DNA of 64,000 nt, taken from contig OX030956.1 in NCBI GenBank assembly GCA_943735955.1, positions 62,501-126,500 on the forward strand, written 5' to 3'. Each line of letters begins with the position of its first letter. Position 1 is the stretch's first letter. This document shows, in pieces, positions 39,101 through 50,360 of the stretch. The stretch is from Piscicola geometra (Eukaryota > Annelida > Clitellata > Hirudinida > Piscicolidae). A model generated the notes under the pieces. That model had not been told where the DNA came from and made no database searches. It saw only the letters and a list, made by a program, of their open reading frames with translations. The translations under genes and the position numbers were made by a program.

Positions 39101-42100
39101 GGCAGTGTGGTAGTGTGGTAGTGTGGCAGTGTGGTAGTGTGGTAGTGTGGCAGTGTAGCAGTGTGGTAGTGAGGCAGTGTAGCAGTGTGGTAGTGTGGCA
39201 GTGTGGCAGTGTGGTAGTGTGGTAGTGTAGCAGTGTGGTAGTGAGGCAGTGTGGTAGTGTGGCAGTGTGGCAGTGTGGCAGTGTGGTAGTGAGGCAGTGT
39301 GGTAGTGTGGCAGTGTGGTAGTGTGGCAGTGTGGCAGTGTGGTAGTGTGGTAGTGTAGCAGTGTGGTAGTGAGGCAGTGTGGTAGTGAGGCAGTGTAGCA
39401 GTGTGGCAGTGTGGTAGTGAGGCAGTGTGGTAGTGTGGCAGTGTGGTAGTGTGGCAGTGTGGCAGTGTGGTAGTGTGGCAGTGTAGCAGTGTGGCAGTGT
39501 GGTAGTGAGGCAGTGTGGTAGTGTGGCAGTGTAGCAGTGTGGCAGTGTGGTAGTGAGGCAGTGTGGTAGTGAGGCAGTGTGGTAGTGAGGCAGTGTGGTA
39601 GTGTGGTAGTGAGGCAGTGTGGCAGTGAGGCAGTGTGGTAGTGTGGCAGTGTGGCAGTGTGGCAGTGTGGTAGTGTGGTAGTGAGGCAGTGTGGTAGTGT
39701 GGCAGTGAGGCAGTGTGGTAGTGAAGCAGTGTAGCAGTGTGGTAGTGTGGTAGTGAGGCAGTGTAGCAGTGTGGTAGTGTGGCAGTGTGGTAGTGAGGCA
39801 GTGTGGTAGTGTGGCAGTGAGGCAGTGTGGTAGTGTGGTAGTGTGGCAGTGTGGTAGTGTGGCAGTGTGGCAGTGTGGTAGTGTGGTAGTGAGGCAGTGT
39901 GGTAGTGTGGCAGTGAGGCAGTGTGGTAGTGTGGCAGTGTGGTAGTGTAGCAGTGTGGTAGTGTGGTAGTGAGGCAGTGTAGCAGTGTGGTAGTGTGGCA
40001 GTGAGGCAGTGTGGTAGTGAGGCAGTGTGGTAGTGTAGCAGTGTGGTAGTGTGGCAGTGTGGTAGTGAGGCAGTGTGGTAGTGTAGCAGTGTGGTAGTGT
40101 GGCAGTGAGGCAGTGTGGCAGTGAGGCAGTGTGGTAGTGTGGTAGTGTGGCAGTGTGGTAGTGTGGTAGTGTAGCAGTGTGGTAGTGAGGCAGTGTGGTA
40201 GTGTGGCAGTGTGGTAGTGAGGCAGTGAGGCAGTGTGGTAGTGTGGTAGTGTAGCAGTGTGGTAGTGTGGCAGTGAGGCAGTGTGGTAGTGTGGCAGTGT
40301 AGCAGTGTGGTAGTGAGGCAGTGTGGTAGTGTGGCAGTGTGGCAGTGTGGTAGTGAGGCAGTGTGGTAGTGTGGTAGTGTGGTAGTGTAGCAGTGTGGTA
40401 GTGTGGCAGTGAGGCAGTGAGGCAGTGTGGTAGTGTGGCAGTGTGGTAGTGAGGCAGTGTGGTAGTGTGGCAGTGTAGCAGTGTGGCAGTGTGGTAGTGA
40501 GGCAGTGTGGTAGTGAGGCAGTGTGGTAGTGAGGCAGTGTGGCAGTGTGGTAGTGTGGTAGTGAGGCAGTGTGGTAGTGTGGCAGTGAGGCAGTGTGGTA
40601 GTGTGGCAGTGTGGTAGTGTGGCAGTGTGGCAGTGTGGTAGTGTGGTAGTGAGGCAGTGTGGCAGTGAGGCAGTGTGGCAGTGTGGTAGTGTAGCAGTGT
40701 GGTAGTGTGGTAGTGAGGCAGTGTAGCAGTGTGGTAGTGTGGCAGTGTGGTAGTGTGGCAGTGTAGCAGTGTGGCAGTGTGGTAGTGAGGCAGTGTGGTA
40801 GTGTGGCAGTGTAGCAGTGTGGCAGTGTGGTAGTGTGGTAGTGAGGCAGTGTGGTAGTGAGGCAGTGTGGTAGTGAGGCAGTGTGGCAGTGTGGTAGTGT
40901 GGTAGTGAGGCAGTGTGGCAGTGAGGCAGTGTGGTAGTGTGGCAGTGTGGCAGTGTGGCAGTGTGGTAGTGTGGTAGTGAGGCAGTGTGGTAGTGTGGCA
41001 GTGAGGCAGTGTGGTAGTGAAGCAGTGTAGCAGTGTGGTAGTGTGGTAGTGAGGCAGTGTAGCAGTGTGGTAGTGTGGCAGTGTGGTAGTGTGGTAGTGA
41101 GGCAGTGTGGTAGTGTGGCAGTGAGGCAGTGTGGCAGTGTGGTAGTGTAGCAGTGTGGTAGTGTGGTAGTGAGGCAGTGTAGCAGTGTGGTAGTGTGGCA
41201 GTGTGGTAGTGAGGCAGTGTGGTAGTGTGGCAGTGAGGCAGTGTGGTAGTGTGGTAGTGTGGCAGTGTGGTAGTGTGGCAGTGTGGCAGTGTGGTAGTGT
41301 GGTAGTGAGGCAGTGTGGTAGTGTGGCAGTGAGGCAGTGTGGCAGGTGGCAGTGTGGTAGTGTGGTAGTGTAGCAGTGTGGTAGTGAGGCAGTGTGGTAG
41401 TGTGGCAGTGTGGCAGTGTGGCAGTGTGGTAGTGAGGCAGTGTGGTAGTGTGGCAGTGTGGTAGTGTGGCAGTGTGGCAGTGTGGTAGTGTGGTAGTGTA
41501 GCAGTGTGGTAGTGAGGCAGTGTGGTAGTGAGGCAGTGTAGCAGTGTGGCAGTGTGGTAGTGAGGCAGTGTGGTAGTGTGGCAGTGTGGTAGTGTGGCAG
41601 TGTGGCAGTGTGGCAGTGTGGTAGTGTAGCAGTGTGGTAGTGTGGTAGTGAGGCAGTGTAGCAGTGTGGTAGTGTGGCAGTGAGGCAGTGTGGTAGTGAG
41701 GCAGTGTGGTAGTGTAGCAGTGTGGTAGTGTGGCAGTGAGGCAGTGTGGTAGTGAGGCAGTGTGGTAGTGTAGCAGTGTGGTAGTGTGGCAGTGAGGCAG
41801 TGTGGCAGTGAGGCAGTGTGGTAGTGTGGTAGTGTGGCAGTGTGGTAGTGTGGTAGTGTGGCAGTGTAGCAGTGTGGTAGTGAGGCAGTGTAGCAGTGTG
41901 GTAGTGTGGCAGTGTGGCAGTGTGGTAGTGTGGTAGTGTAGCAGTGTGGTAGTGAGGCAGTGTGGTAGTGTGGCAGTGTGGCAGTGTGGCAGTGTGGTAG
42001 TGAGGCAGTGTGGTAGTGTGGCAGTGTGGTAGTGTGGCAGTGTGGCAGTGTGGTAGTGTGGTAGTGTAGCAGTGTGGTAGTGAGGCAGTGTGGTAGTGAG

Positions 42101-45100
42101 GCAGTGTAGCAGTGTGGCAGTGTGGTAGTGAGGCAGTGTGGTAGTGTGGCAGTGTGGTAGTGTGGCAGTGTGGCAGTGTGGTAGTGTGGCAGTGTAGCAG
42201 TGTGGCAGTGTGGTAGTGAGGCAGTGTGGTAGTGTGGCAGTGTAGCAGTGTGGCAGTGTGGTAGTGAGGCAGTGTGGTAGTGAGGCAGTGTGGTAGTGAG
42301 GCAGTGTGGTAGTGTGGTAGTGAGGCAGTGTGGCAGTGAGGCAGTGTGGTAGTGTGGCAGTGTGGCAGTGTGGCAGTGTGGTAGTGTGGTAGTGAGGCAG
42401 TGTGGTAGTGTGGCAGTGAGGCAGTGTGGTAGTGAAGCAGTGTAGCAGTGTGGTAGTGTGGTAGTGAGGCAGTGTAGCAGTGTGGTAGTGTGGCAGTGTG
42501 GTAGTGAGGCAGTGTGGTAGTGTGGCAGTGAGGCAGTGTGGTAGTGTGGTAGTGTGGCAGTGTGGTAGTGTGGCAGTGTGGCAGTGTGGTAGTGTGGTAG
42601 TGAGGCAGTGTGGTAGTGTGGCAGTGAGGCAGTGTGGTAGTGTGGCAGTGTGGTAGTGTAGCAGTGTGGTAGTGTGGTAGTGAGGCAGTGTAGCAGTGTG
42701 GTAGTGTGGCAGTGAGGCAGTGTGGTAGTGAGGCAGTGTGGTAGTGTAGCAGTGTGGTAGTGTGGCAGTGTGGTAGTGAGGCAGTGTGGTAGTGTAGCAG
42801 TGTGGTAGTGTGGCAGTGAGGCAGTGTGGCAGTGAGGCAGTGTGGTAGTGTGGTAGTGTGGCAGTGTGGTAGTGTGGTAGTGTAGCAGTGTGGTAGTGAG
42901 GCAGTGTGGTAGTGTGGCAGTGTGGTAGTGAGGCAGTGAGGCAGTGTGGTAGTGTGGTAGTGTAGCAGTGTGGTAGTGTGGCAGTGAGGCAGTGTGGTAG
43001 TGTGGCAGTGTAGCAGTGTGGTAGTGAGGCAGTGTGGTAGTGTGGCAGTGTGGCAGTGTGGTAGTGAGGCAGTGTGGTAGTGTGGTAGTGTGGTAGTGTA
43101 GCAGTGTGGTAGTGTGGCAGTGAGGCAGTGAGGCAGTGTGGTAGTGTGGCAGTGTGGTAGTGAGGCAGTGTGGTAGTGTGGCAGTGTAGCAGTGTGGCAG
43201 TGTGGTAGTGAGGCAGTGTGGTAGTGAGGCAGTGTGGTAGTGAGGCAGTGTGGCAGTGTGGTAGTGTGGTAGTGAGGCAGTGTGGTAGTGTGGCAGTGAG
43301 GCAGTGTGGTAGTGTGGCAGTGTGGTAGTGTGGCAGTGTGGCAGTGTGGTAGTGTGGTAGTGAGGCAGTGTGGCAGTGAGGCAGTGTGGCAGTGTGGTAG
43401 TGTAGCAGTGTGGTAGTGTGGTAGTGAGGCAGTGTAGCAGTGTGGTAGTGTGGCAGTGAGGCAGTGTGGTAGTGTGGTAGTGAGGCAGTGTGGTAGTGTG
43501 GCAGTGAGGCAGTGTGGCAGTGAGGCAGTGTGGCAGTGTGGTAGTGTGGCAGTGTAGCAGTGTGGTAGTGAGGCAGTGAGGCAGTGTGGTAGTGTGGTAG
43601 TGTGGCAGTGTGGTAGTGTGGTAGTGTAGCAGTGTGGTAGTGAGGCAGTGTGGTAGTGTGGCAGTGTGGTAGTGAGGCAGTGAGGCAGTGTGGTAGTGTG
43701 GTAGTGTAGCAGTGTGGTAGTGTGGCAGTGAGGCAGTGTGGTAGTGTGGCAGTGTAGCAGTGTGGTAGTGAGGCAGTGTGGTAGTGTGGCAGTGTGGCAG
43801 TGTGGTAGTGAGGCAGTGTGGTAGTGTGGTAGTGTGGTAGTGTAGCAGTGTGGTAGTGTGGCAGTGAGGCAGTGAGGCAGTGTGGTAGTGTGGCAGTGTG
43901 GTAGTGAGGCAGTGTGGTAGTGTGGCAGTGTAGCAGTGTGGCAGTGTGGTAGTGAGGCAGTGTGGTAGTGAGGCAGTGTGGTAGTGAGGCAGTGTGGCAG
44001 TGTGGTAGTGTGGTAGTGAGGCAGTGTGGTAGTGTGGCAGTGAGGCAGTGTGGTAGTGTGGCAGTGTGGTAGTGTGGCAGTGTGGCAGTGTGGTAGTGTG
44101 GTAGTGTGGTAGTGTGGTAGTGTAGCAGTGTGGTAGTGTGGCAGTGAGGCAGTGTGGTAGTGTGGCAGTGTGGTAGTGAGGCAGTGTGGTAGTGTGGCAG
44201 TGTAGCAGTGTGGCAGTGTGGTAGTGAGGCAGTGTGGTAGTGAGGCAGTGTGGTAGTGAGGCAGTGTGGCAGTGTGGTAGTGTGGCAGTGTGGCAGTGTG
44301 GTAGTGTGGTAGTGTGGTAGTGTGGTAGTGTAGCAGTGTGGTAGTGTGGCAGTGTGGCAGTGTGGTAGTGTGGTAGTGTGGTAGTGTGGTAGTGTAGCAG
44401 TGTGGTAGTGTGGCAGTGAGGCAGTGTGGTAGTGTGGCAGTGTAGCAGTGTGGTAGTGAGGCAGTGTGGTAGTGTGGCAGTGTGGCAGTGTGGTAGTGAG
44501 GCAGTGAGGCAGTGTGGTAGTGTGGTAGTGTGGTAGTGTAGCAGTGTGGTAGTGTGGCAGTGAGGCAGTGTGGTAGTGTGGCAGTGTGGTAGTGAGGCAG
44601 TGTGGTAGTGTAACAGTGTGGTAGTGTGGTAGTGAGGCAGTGTGGTAGTGTGGCAGTGTAGCAGTGTGGTAGTGTGGCAGTGAGGCAGTGTGGTAGTGTG
44701 GCAGTGTGGTAGTGAGGCAGTGTAGCAGTGTGGTAGTGTGGCAGTGAGGCAGTGTGGTAGTGTGGTAGTGTGGCATTGAGGCAGTGTGGTAGTGAAGCAG
44801 TGTGGCAGTGTGGTAGTGTGGTAGTGAGGCAGTGTGGTAGTGTGGTAGTGAGGCAGTGTGGCATCATGGTGCGAGATGAAAGTGTATGATGCTTTTTTGA
44901 AGCTGTTTGCCTTCACCATCCCATCCACAACCGATGCACCCATCAACCATCCCATCCACAACCGATGCACTCATCAACCATCCGCTCCACAACCGATGCA
45001 CCCATCAACCATCCCATCCACAACCGATGCACCCATCAACCATCCCATCCACAACCAACGCACCCATCAACCATCCCATCCACAACTGATGCACCCATCA

Positions 45101-47549
45101 ACCATCCCATCCACAACCGATGCACCCATCAACCATCCCATCCACAACCGATGCACCCATCAACCATGCCATCCACAACCAACGCACCCATCAACCATCC
45201 CATCCACAACCGATGCACCCATCAACCATGCCATCCACAACCGATGCACCCATCAACCATCCCATCCACAACCAATGCACCCATCAACCATGCCATCCAC
45301 AACCGATGCACCCATCAACCATGCCATCCACAACCGATGCACCCATCAACCATGCCATCCACAACCGATGCACCCATCAACCATCCGCTCCACAACCGAT
45401 GCACCCATCAACCATCCCATCCACAACCGATGCACCCAGCAACCATCCCATCCACAACCGATGCACCCATCAACCATCCGCTCCACAACCGATGCACCCA
45501 TCAACCATCCGCTCCACAACCGATGCACTCATCAACCATGCCATCCACAACCAATGCACCCATCAACCATCCCATCCACAACCAATGCACCCATCAACCA
45601 TGCCATCCACAACCGATGCACCCATCAACCATGCCATCCACAACCGATGCACCCATCAACTATGCCATCCACAACCGATGCACCCATCAACCATGCCATC
45701 CACAACCGATGCACCCATCAACCATCCCATCCACAACCGATGCACCCATCAACCATTCCATCCACAACTGATGCACCCATCAACCATCCCATCCACAACT
45801 GATGCACCCATCAACCATGCCATCCACAACCGATGCACCCATCAACCATCCCATCCACAACCGATGCACCCATCAACCATGCCATCCACAACCAACGCAC
45901 CCATCAACCATCCCATCCACAACCGATGCACCCATCAACCATGCCATCCACAACCGATGCACCCATCAACCATCCCATCCACAACCAATGCACCCATCAA
46001 CCATGCCATCCACAACCGATGCACCCATCAACCATGCCATCCACAACCGATGCACCCATCAACCATGCCATCCACAACCGATGCACCCATCAACCATCCG
46101 CTCCACAACGATGCACCCATCAACCATCCCATCCACAACCGATGCACCCATCAACCATCCCATCCACAACCGATGCACCCATCAACCATCCGCTCCACAA
46201 CCGATGCACTCATCAACCATGCCATCCACAACCAATGCACCCATCAACCATCCCATCCACAACCAATGCACCCATCAACCATGCCATCCACAACCGATGC
46301 ACCCATCAACCATGCCATCCACAACCGATGCACCCATCAACCATCCCATCCACAACCGATGCACCCATCAACCATGCCATCCACAACCGATGCACCCATC
46401 AACCATCCCATCCACAACCGATGCACCCATCAACCATTCCATCCACAACTGATGCACCCATCAACCATCCCATCCACAACTGATGCACCCATCAACCATC
46501 CCATCCACAACTGATGCACCCATCAACCATGCCATCCACAACCGATGCACCCATCAACCATCCCATCCACAACCGATGCACCCATCAACCATCCCATCCA
46601 CAACCGATGCACCCATCAACCATGCCATCCACAACCAACGCACCCATCAACCATCCCATCCACAACCGATGCACCCATCAACCATGCCATCCACAACCGA
46701 TGCACCCATCAACCATCCCATCCACAACCAATGCACCCATCAACCATGCCATCCACAACCGATGCACCCATCAACCATGCCATCCACAACCGATGCACCC
46801 ATCAACCATGCCATCCACAACCGATGCACCCATCAACCATCCGCTCCACAACCGATGCACCCATCAACCATCCCATCCACAACCGATGCACCCATCAACC
46901 ATCCCATCCACAACCGATGCACCCATCAACCATCCGCTCCACAACCGATGCACCCATCAACCATCCGCTCCACAACTGATGCACCCATCAACCATGCCAT
47001 CCACAACCGATGCACCCATCAACCATCCCATCCACAACCGATGCACCCATCAACCATCCCATCCACAACCGATGCACCCATCAACCATCCCATCCACAAC
47101 TGATGCACCCATCAACCATGCCATCCACAACCGATGCACCCATCAACCATCCCATCCACAACCGATGCACCCATCAACCATCCCATCCACAACCAATGCA
47201 CCCATCAACCATCCCATCCACAACCGATGCACCCATCAACCATCCGCTCCACAACCGATGCACCCATCAACCATCCCGTCCACAACTGATGCACCCATCA
47301 ACCATGCCATCCACAACTGATGCACCCATCAACCATGCCATCCACAACCGGTGCACCCATCAACCATGCCATCCACAACCAACGCAGGAGATCTTCGAGA
47401 GCTTCTGCCAATTGGACTTGCATGGAGGCTCGTACTTGATGGCGGCCTCGGAGGCTTGTGAGGTGCAGCAGGCACTGGCCCAGATGCTGGCTCATCCAGC
47501 TCAGAGACCACTCCAGAAGGAGGCCCTTCTCACCTTGCAGGCGCTGTAG
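33177..47549 (+). CDS. BABAM1: BABAM1/MERIT40-like protein, 7 exons
   Basis: Homologue of the scaffold subunit of the BRCA1-A and BRISC deubiquitinase complexes, a von Willebrand A-like protein. Exons: 33177-33305, 33449-33501, 33665-33794, 34035-34144, 35093-35192, 36270-36356, 47388-47549; all phases agree, giving about 256 residues. Matching segments are LSEKIVLCIDVSNEM (VWA strand 1), SPQHEIAILMYANTAFW, ALFLHRAIFFFGRHFCMPSF (strand with RTILVYSR-type pattern), DSFTMDLLYLCNPS, and the diagnostic C-terminus ALAQMLAHPAQRPLQ. Vertebrate proteins are about 330 residues with a longer disordered N-terminus. Introns 4, 5 and 6 are nearly all tandem repeat; intron 6 is 11,031 bp. The first Met is in an acceptable context (AAATGG), but an upstream exon cannot be excluded. 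Confidence 0.85.
34255..34512. mobile_element. Foldback/MITE-like inverted repeat element
   Basis: Left arm starts TGCATTGAACTCTTCGCAAC and the right arm ends in its near inverse complement (GTTGCGACGAGTCCAATGCA). Arms are about 100 bp each around a centre of about 55 bp; the inner arms pair as GATTATAAATACTTATTAAT with its complement. It lies inside the 21-bp array of BABAM1 intron 4, with array units on both sides. Confidence 0.75.
34513..35085. repeat. 21-bp minisatellite, BABAM1 intron 4
   Basis: About 27 units of CACCATGACCACCACCTTCAT; a few more units precede the foldback element at 34205-34250. It ends within 10 bp of the acceptor of exon 5 (35093). As 21 is a multiple of 3 it reads as heptapeptide repeats on both strands, an artefact. 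Confidence 0.93.
35225..36265. repeat. 34/40-bp minisatellite and CA-rich tract, BABAM1 intron 5
   Basis: Units of ACACATACACACTCTCACTT plus GGACACAC, in a 40-bp form (with CATTCACACACAAAC) and a 34-bp form. It degenerates into CA-rich sequence ending at the acceptor CACACAG of exon 6 (36270). It fills the intron apart from about 30 bp after the donor. Confidence 0.9.
36385..44862. repeat. 8-bp satellite, about 1,060 copies, BABAM1 intron 6
   Basis: Units are AGTGTGGT, AGTGTGGC, AGTGAGGC and AGTGTAGC in mixed order. Since 8 is not a multiple of 3, all three minus-strand frames read the same octapeptide cycle (TLPHCHTT-like), and no unit variant makes a stop on that strand, so three parallel frames of 2,800-2,889 codons exist; none is a gene. 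Rare variants show higher-order duplication: GTAGTGAAGC at 38311, 39718, 41024 and 42429, and GCAGGTGGCA at 38631 and 41342, giving a period of about 2,711 bp. Confidence 0.96.
44920..47385. repeat. 31-bp satellite, about 80 copies, BABAM1 intron 6
   Basis: Unit ACCGATGCACCCATCAACCA followed by TCCCATCCACA, with CCC/GCC and CGCT variants. A higher-order period of 713 bp (23 units) is visible from repeated variant order starting near 45120, 45833 and 46545; a single-base deletion occurs near 46110. The last unit runs into the exon 7 acceptor: CCAACGCAC of the repeat becomes CCAACGCAG followed by exon 7. Open frames over it are artefacts. Confidence 0.95.
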
Positions 47550-47551
47550 CA

Positions 47552-47890
47552 GATGTGCTCTTACAGTGGTGGTGCAGTGGTGGTGCTGTTGTGTGGTGCA
47601 GTGGTGGTGCTATGGTGGTGTGGTGCATTGGTGCTGTGGTGGTGTGGTGCAGGGGTGGTGTAGTGGTGTGGTGGTGTGGTGCAATGGTGGTGCAGTGATG
47701 GTGCAGTGATGGTGCAGTGGTGTTGTGGTGCAGTGGTGGTGTGGTGTAGTACAGTGGTGGCATGGTGGTGTGGTGCAGGGGTGGTGTGGTGCAGTGGTGC
47801 AGTGGTAGTGTGGTGCAGTGGTGGTGTGGTGCAGTGGTGGAGTGGTGCAATGATGGTGTGGTGTAGTGGTGGTGTGGTGCTGTGGTGGTA
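47552..47890. repeat. GTGGTG-type low-complexity repeat in BABAM1 3' flank
   Basis: Irregular GTGGTGCAGTGGTGGTGTGG repeats, starting right after the stop codon and so probably within the 3' UTR. Confidence 0.8.
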
Positions 47891-47992
47891 TTGAGGTTTG
47901 GATAAATGAAGATGATCATTACTCATTAAATATTTTATTAAGACTGTCTTTAAAATAACATGGAATTATTGTACAGAGTTTTTACAAGTGTA

Positions 47993-47998
47993 AATAAA
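47993..47998 (+). terminator. Candidate poly(A) signal of BABAM1-like gene
   Basis: AATAAA about 445 bp after the stop codon; the first canonical signal downstream on the plus strand. Confidence 0.45.
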
Positions 47999-48036
47999 TA
48001 TAATGGAAACTGTTTCAGTTTCTTAGAGCATTTTAT

Positions 48037-48052
48037 GGGTTAGGGTTAGGGT
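48037..48052. repeat. Short telomere-type motif
   Basis: GGGTTAGGGTTAGGGT in intergenic sequence. Confidence 0.65.
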
Positions 48053-48274
48053 AGTGTTTTTCTTATAGCATTTTTTGATCAAAAATGCTAACAAAATTTT
48101 CTTGCGATCAAAAACGATAAACAATGCGCTTAATTTATAAAACCGTTTCACGCCTTACTAGATACGTTTTGAGGTTGGGAAGAAGAGGTTATTTAGACAA
48201 TAAAATAGTTACAATGTAAAAATAATATTTATGTACATTTCATGTATTCTCTTACTTTCATATCTTTGCAATCG

Positions 48275-48412
48275 TACCTTGAGAGATCTTTGCAAACCAA
48301 ACGACCAAGTGCAGTTGTCTTGTTGAGGTGCTGGTATTAAGTTGGCGAAAACAGATCGATTGTCTTCCGGGAGATGTTTTAGTTTAGTAGTTTTCTTGGC
48401 TGGTTTAATCAT
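48275..48412 (-). CDS. Possible first exon of an unidentified gene
   Basis: A minus-strand ATG frame of about 46 codons (starts MIKPAKKTTKLKHLP, includes NRSVFANLIPAPQQ and ends GLQRSLK) finishes at a consensus donor CTCAAG/GTACGA. No downstream exon was found between it and BABAM1, so it may be chance. No family recognised. Confidence 0.25.
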
Positions 48413-49021
48413 TTTTGATTTCTGAATAATTTAGAGGTCTTGCAGGCTGCATGGCGTGTTCGTCAGTCGACCAGCACCTAGGACCCTTGCTGCTTTGTTA
48501 GTTCATTTAGAATGTCCAAAGTTAGTAATTACGCGTTCTCGTGAAATGAGATAGCATGCTGTGACGTTGAAGGCTTCTTAATGGCGTCTAACGAATGGCA
48601 AGTCTCCCTCGCTGATGTCCAACAACACTCTGGAGCAGCTCGAAGTTTCCAAACAAAGGTTCGTCTTACTGACGAAGAAGGAAGTCTGAGGCGATTCTAG
48701 TGTCCTCTACCGCCAGTTAACAATCAGAAGCTGGTGAATGCGGAAGAAAATTCCTTCACTGTCCAAAAAGAACCACTCAATGAACACTAGAATATGAATT
48801 TTATAACTATTCTTAAAAGAATCATCAAATTTTCTAAAGGTTTTGCGAGACGGAGCAGTCAAAAGCTAGAAAGTTACTTGATTTGCATAAAATCATAAAA
48901 TGTCCAAATAGGTGATTTAAATGTTTGATCACGCTTTTCTCTAGTCATCGTAAAGCCATCATCTCCTTGTGCTCACTAATGAGTGCGAACAACACATATA
49001 ACATCTCTCCGAAGGCTCAGC

Positions 49022-49030
49022 TCTATATAA
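49022..49030 (+). promoter_or_regulatory. TATA-box candidate for the gene at 49133
   Basis: CTATATAAAG lies about 110 bp upstream of the start codon on the same strand. Confidence 0.4.
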
Positions 49031-49132
49031 AGATTACGACAGGTGGTTTTTTCAGATATTTCATATTTTGAAAAGTGTCTTAGCTGTTCAATATAGTCAT
49101 TGAGAACCTGTGCCTGAAGCTTTCTCTGAGCA

Positions 49133-50149
49133 ATGGCCATAATCATTCGACTTTCTTATACAGTGCTCAACAATTTCCTCACAATCAAAGGTGAGTTTCG
49201 AAAAAATACAGAACTCTTCGGACATTAAAAATATTTTTAAGGATTTTATTCCATAATTAAGTTTTTGGAGATTTTCGAGTTTTATTATTTAAAATTCAAA
49301 TACTGAATAAAGATTTTGCAACTGCAGAAAACTTGAAGCATATTATAACTCATTCTTTTTCTAGTGAAAGAAGCTAAAGGTGTGGAGAAGTTTCCTAACT
49401 GTTGTGTGCACATCAGAATCCTCAAGGTATCAAACAACTCAAACAAGACCAAATTATCTGAAGCAATCTGCTCAAGCAAGACTCCGCTGCTTTGGAACAC
49501 CAACAATGCCCGCTTCAACCACAAGGTGTCTTTCGAGCTGGGACGTGGAACATGGAAGGCGGGTCAGGTGCAGCTCCAAGTGGTCCTCTGCTCCGTGGAC
49601 CCCCTCCATAGGTGCCTCTCATTCAGTTTTGCGCCTTTAAATCTATATATTTTTACTTCTATAGATTCAATACGTTAATAAACCAATGATTTAATGCATT
49701 TTTTTTCAACACAATTTTTATTTATACTTTATAATTTTATTCATAGATATAAAGAAATTATAGGAACGACAGGCTGTAATATTGACTTGAGCAATGGTCT
49801 GATTACCAAAGACTTCAAACTAGTTTTAAAGAAAGATGAGTCAAACGTATTTAAAAAGTGTTCGAAGAAAGAATCAGTAGCAACTGAGTATCCTCCAATG
49901 AACGACTCTCCTTCCTGCTGCTCTCAAGACTTTTTGCAGCGTCTTCTCCACCCCACTTCTCGCATATCCAAACTTTCCAGACAATGCGATAAGAGCCCTC
50001 CACGCCGACTCATCTTAGAAATTAGAAATCATTTCGTTTCCAATCACAAGAAAGAAGCTTTGGCCGAGTGTCACAACGAAAATAAAAATGAATCAGTGCG
50101 TCTTATACATGGTGTTTTAAGGCACATAGATTTTCCAGTTGAAGCCTGA
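49133..50149 (+). CDS. Unrecognised 3-exon gene with possible C2-like domain
   Basis: Exons 49133-49190, 49365-49611 and 49747-50149 join in phase with good GT-AG borders to about 235 residues. The N-terminal 130 residues (IRLSYTVLNNFL, CCVHIRILKVSN, NARFNHKVSFELGRG, QVQLQVVLCSVD, GTTGCNIDLSNG, KDFKLVLKK) have alternating strands like a C2 sandwich, distantly resembling the N-terminal C2 of EEIG1/EHBP1 proteins (inference). The C-terminal 100 residues are polar, Cys- and Lys-containing and unlike anything recognised (SPSCCSQDFLQRLLHP, SPPRRLILEIRNHF). A TATA-like box lies upstream and AATAAA at 50355. The joined frames, start context GCAATGG and signals support a real gene; the function is unknown. 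Confidence 0.62.
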
Positions 50150-50242
50150 TGCCTCGAGCGACAAGACCTTCTTCATAATGAGGTCACTTTTGTCACCTGA
50201 GCACCCCCAATAAGGCTCCCAACCCTATTTATAACATCTTAT

Positions 50243-50266
50243 CCTAACTCTAACCCTAACCCTAAC
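50243..50266. repeat. Short telomere-type motif
   Basis: CTAACTCTAACCCTAACCCT followed by AAC, in the 3' flank of the preceding gene. Confidence 0.65.
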
Positions 50267-50354
50267 ATCCTATTTATTGAGCAAAATTGTGCATATTGTT
50301 TTTGAATTTACTTGATTGCTTGACAAATGAATCCTACTTTACTTGAATTCTGTA

Positions 50355-50360
50355 AATAAA
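50355..50360 (+). terminator. Candidate poly(A) signal of the C2-like gene
   Basis: AATAAA about 205 bp after the stop codon at 50147-50149. Confidence 0.5.

Noticed and set aside
36301..44970. Minus-strand open frames of 2,803-2,889 codons
   Set aside because: All three frames give the same octapeptide cycle from the 8-bp array; the array is an intron of the plus-strand BABAM1-like gene.
44858..47549. Long plus frames rich in Thr, His, Pro over the 31-bp array
   Set aside because: A 31-bp unit cycles through all frames without stops; only the last 54 codons from 47388 are a real exon.
48582..48690. Short plus frame MASNEWQVSLADVQQHSG
   Set aside because: Stops within 40 codons with no recognised partner exon or family.
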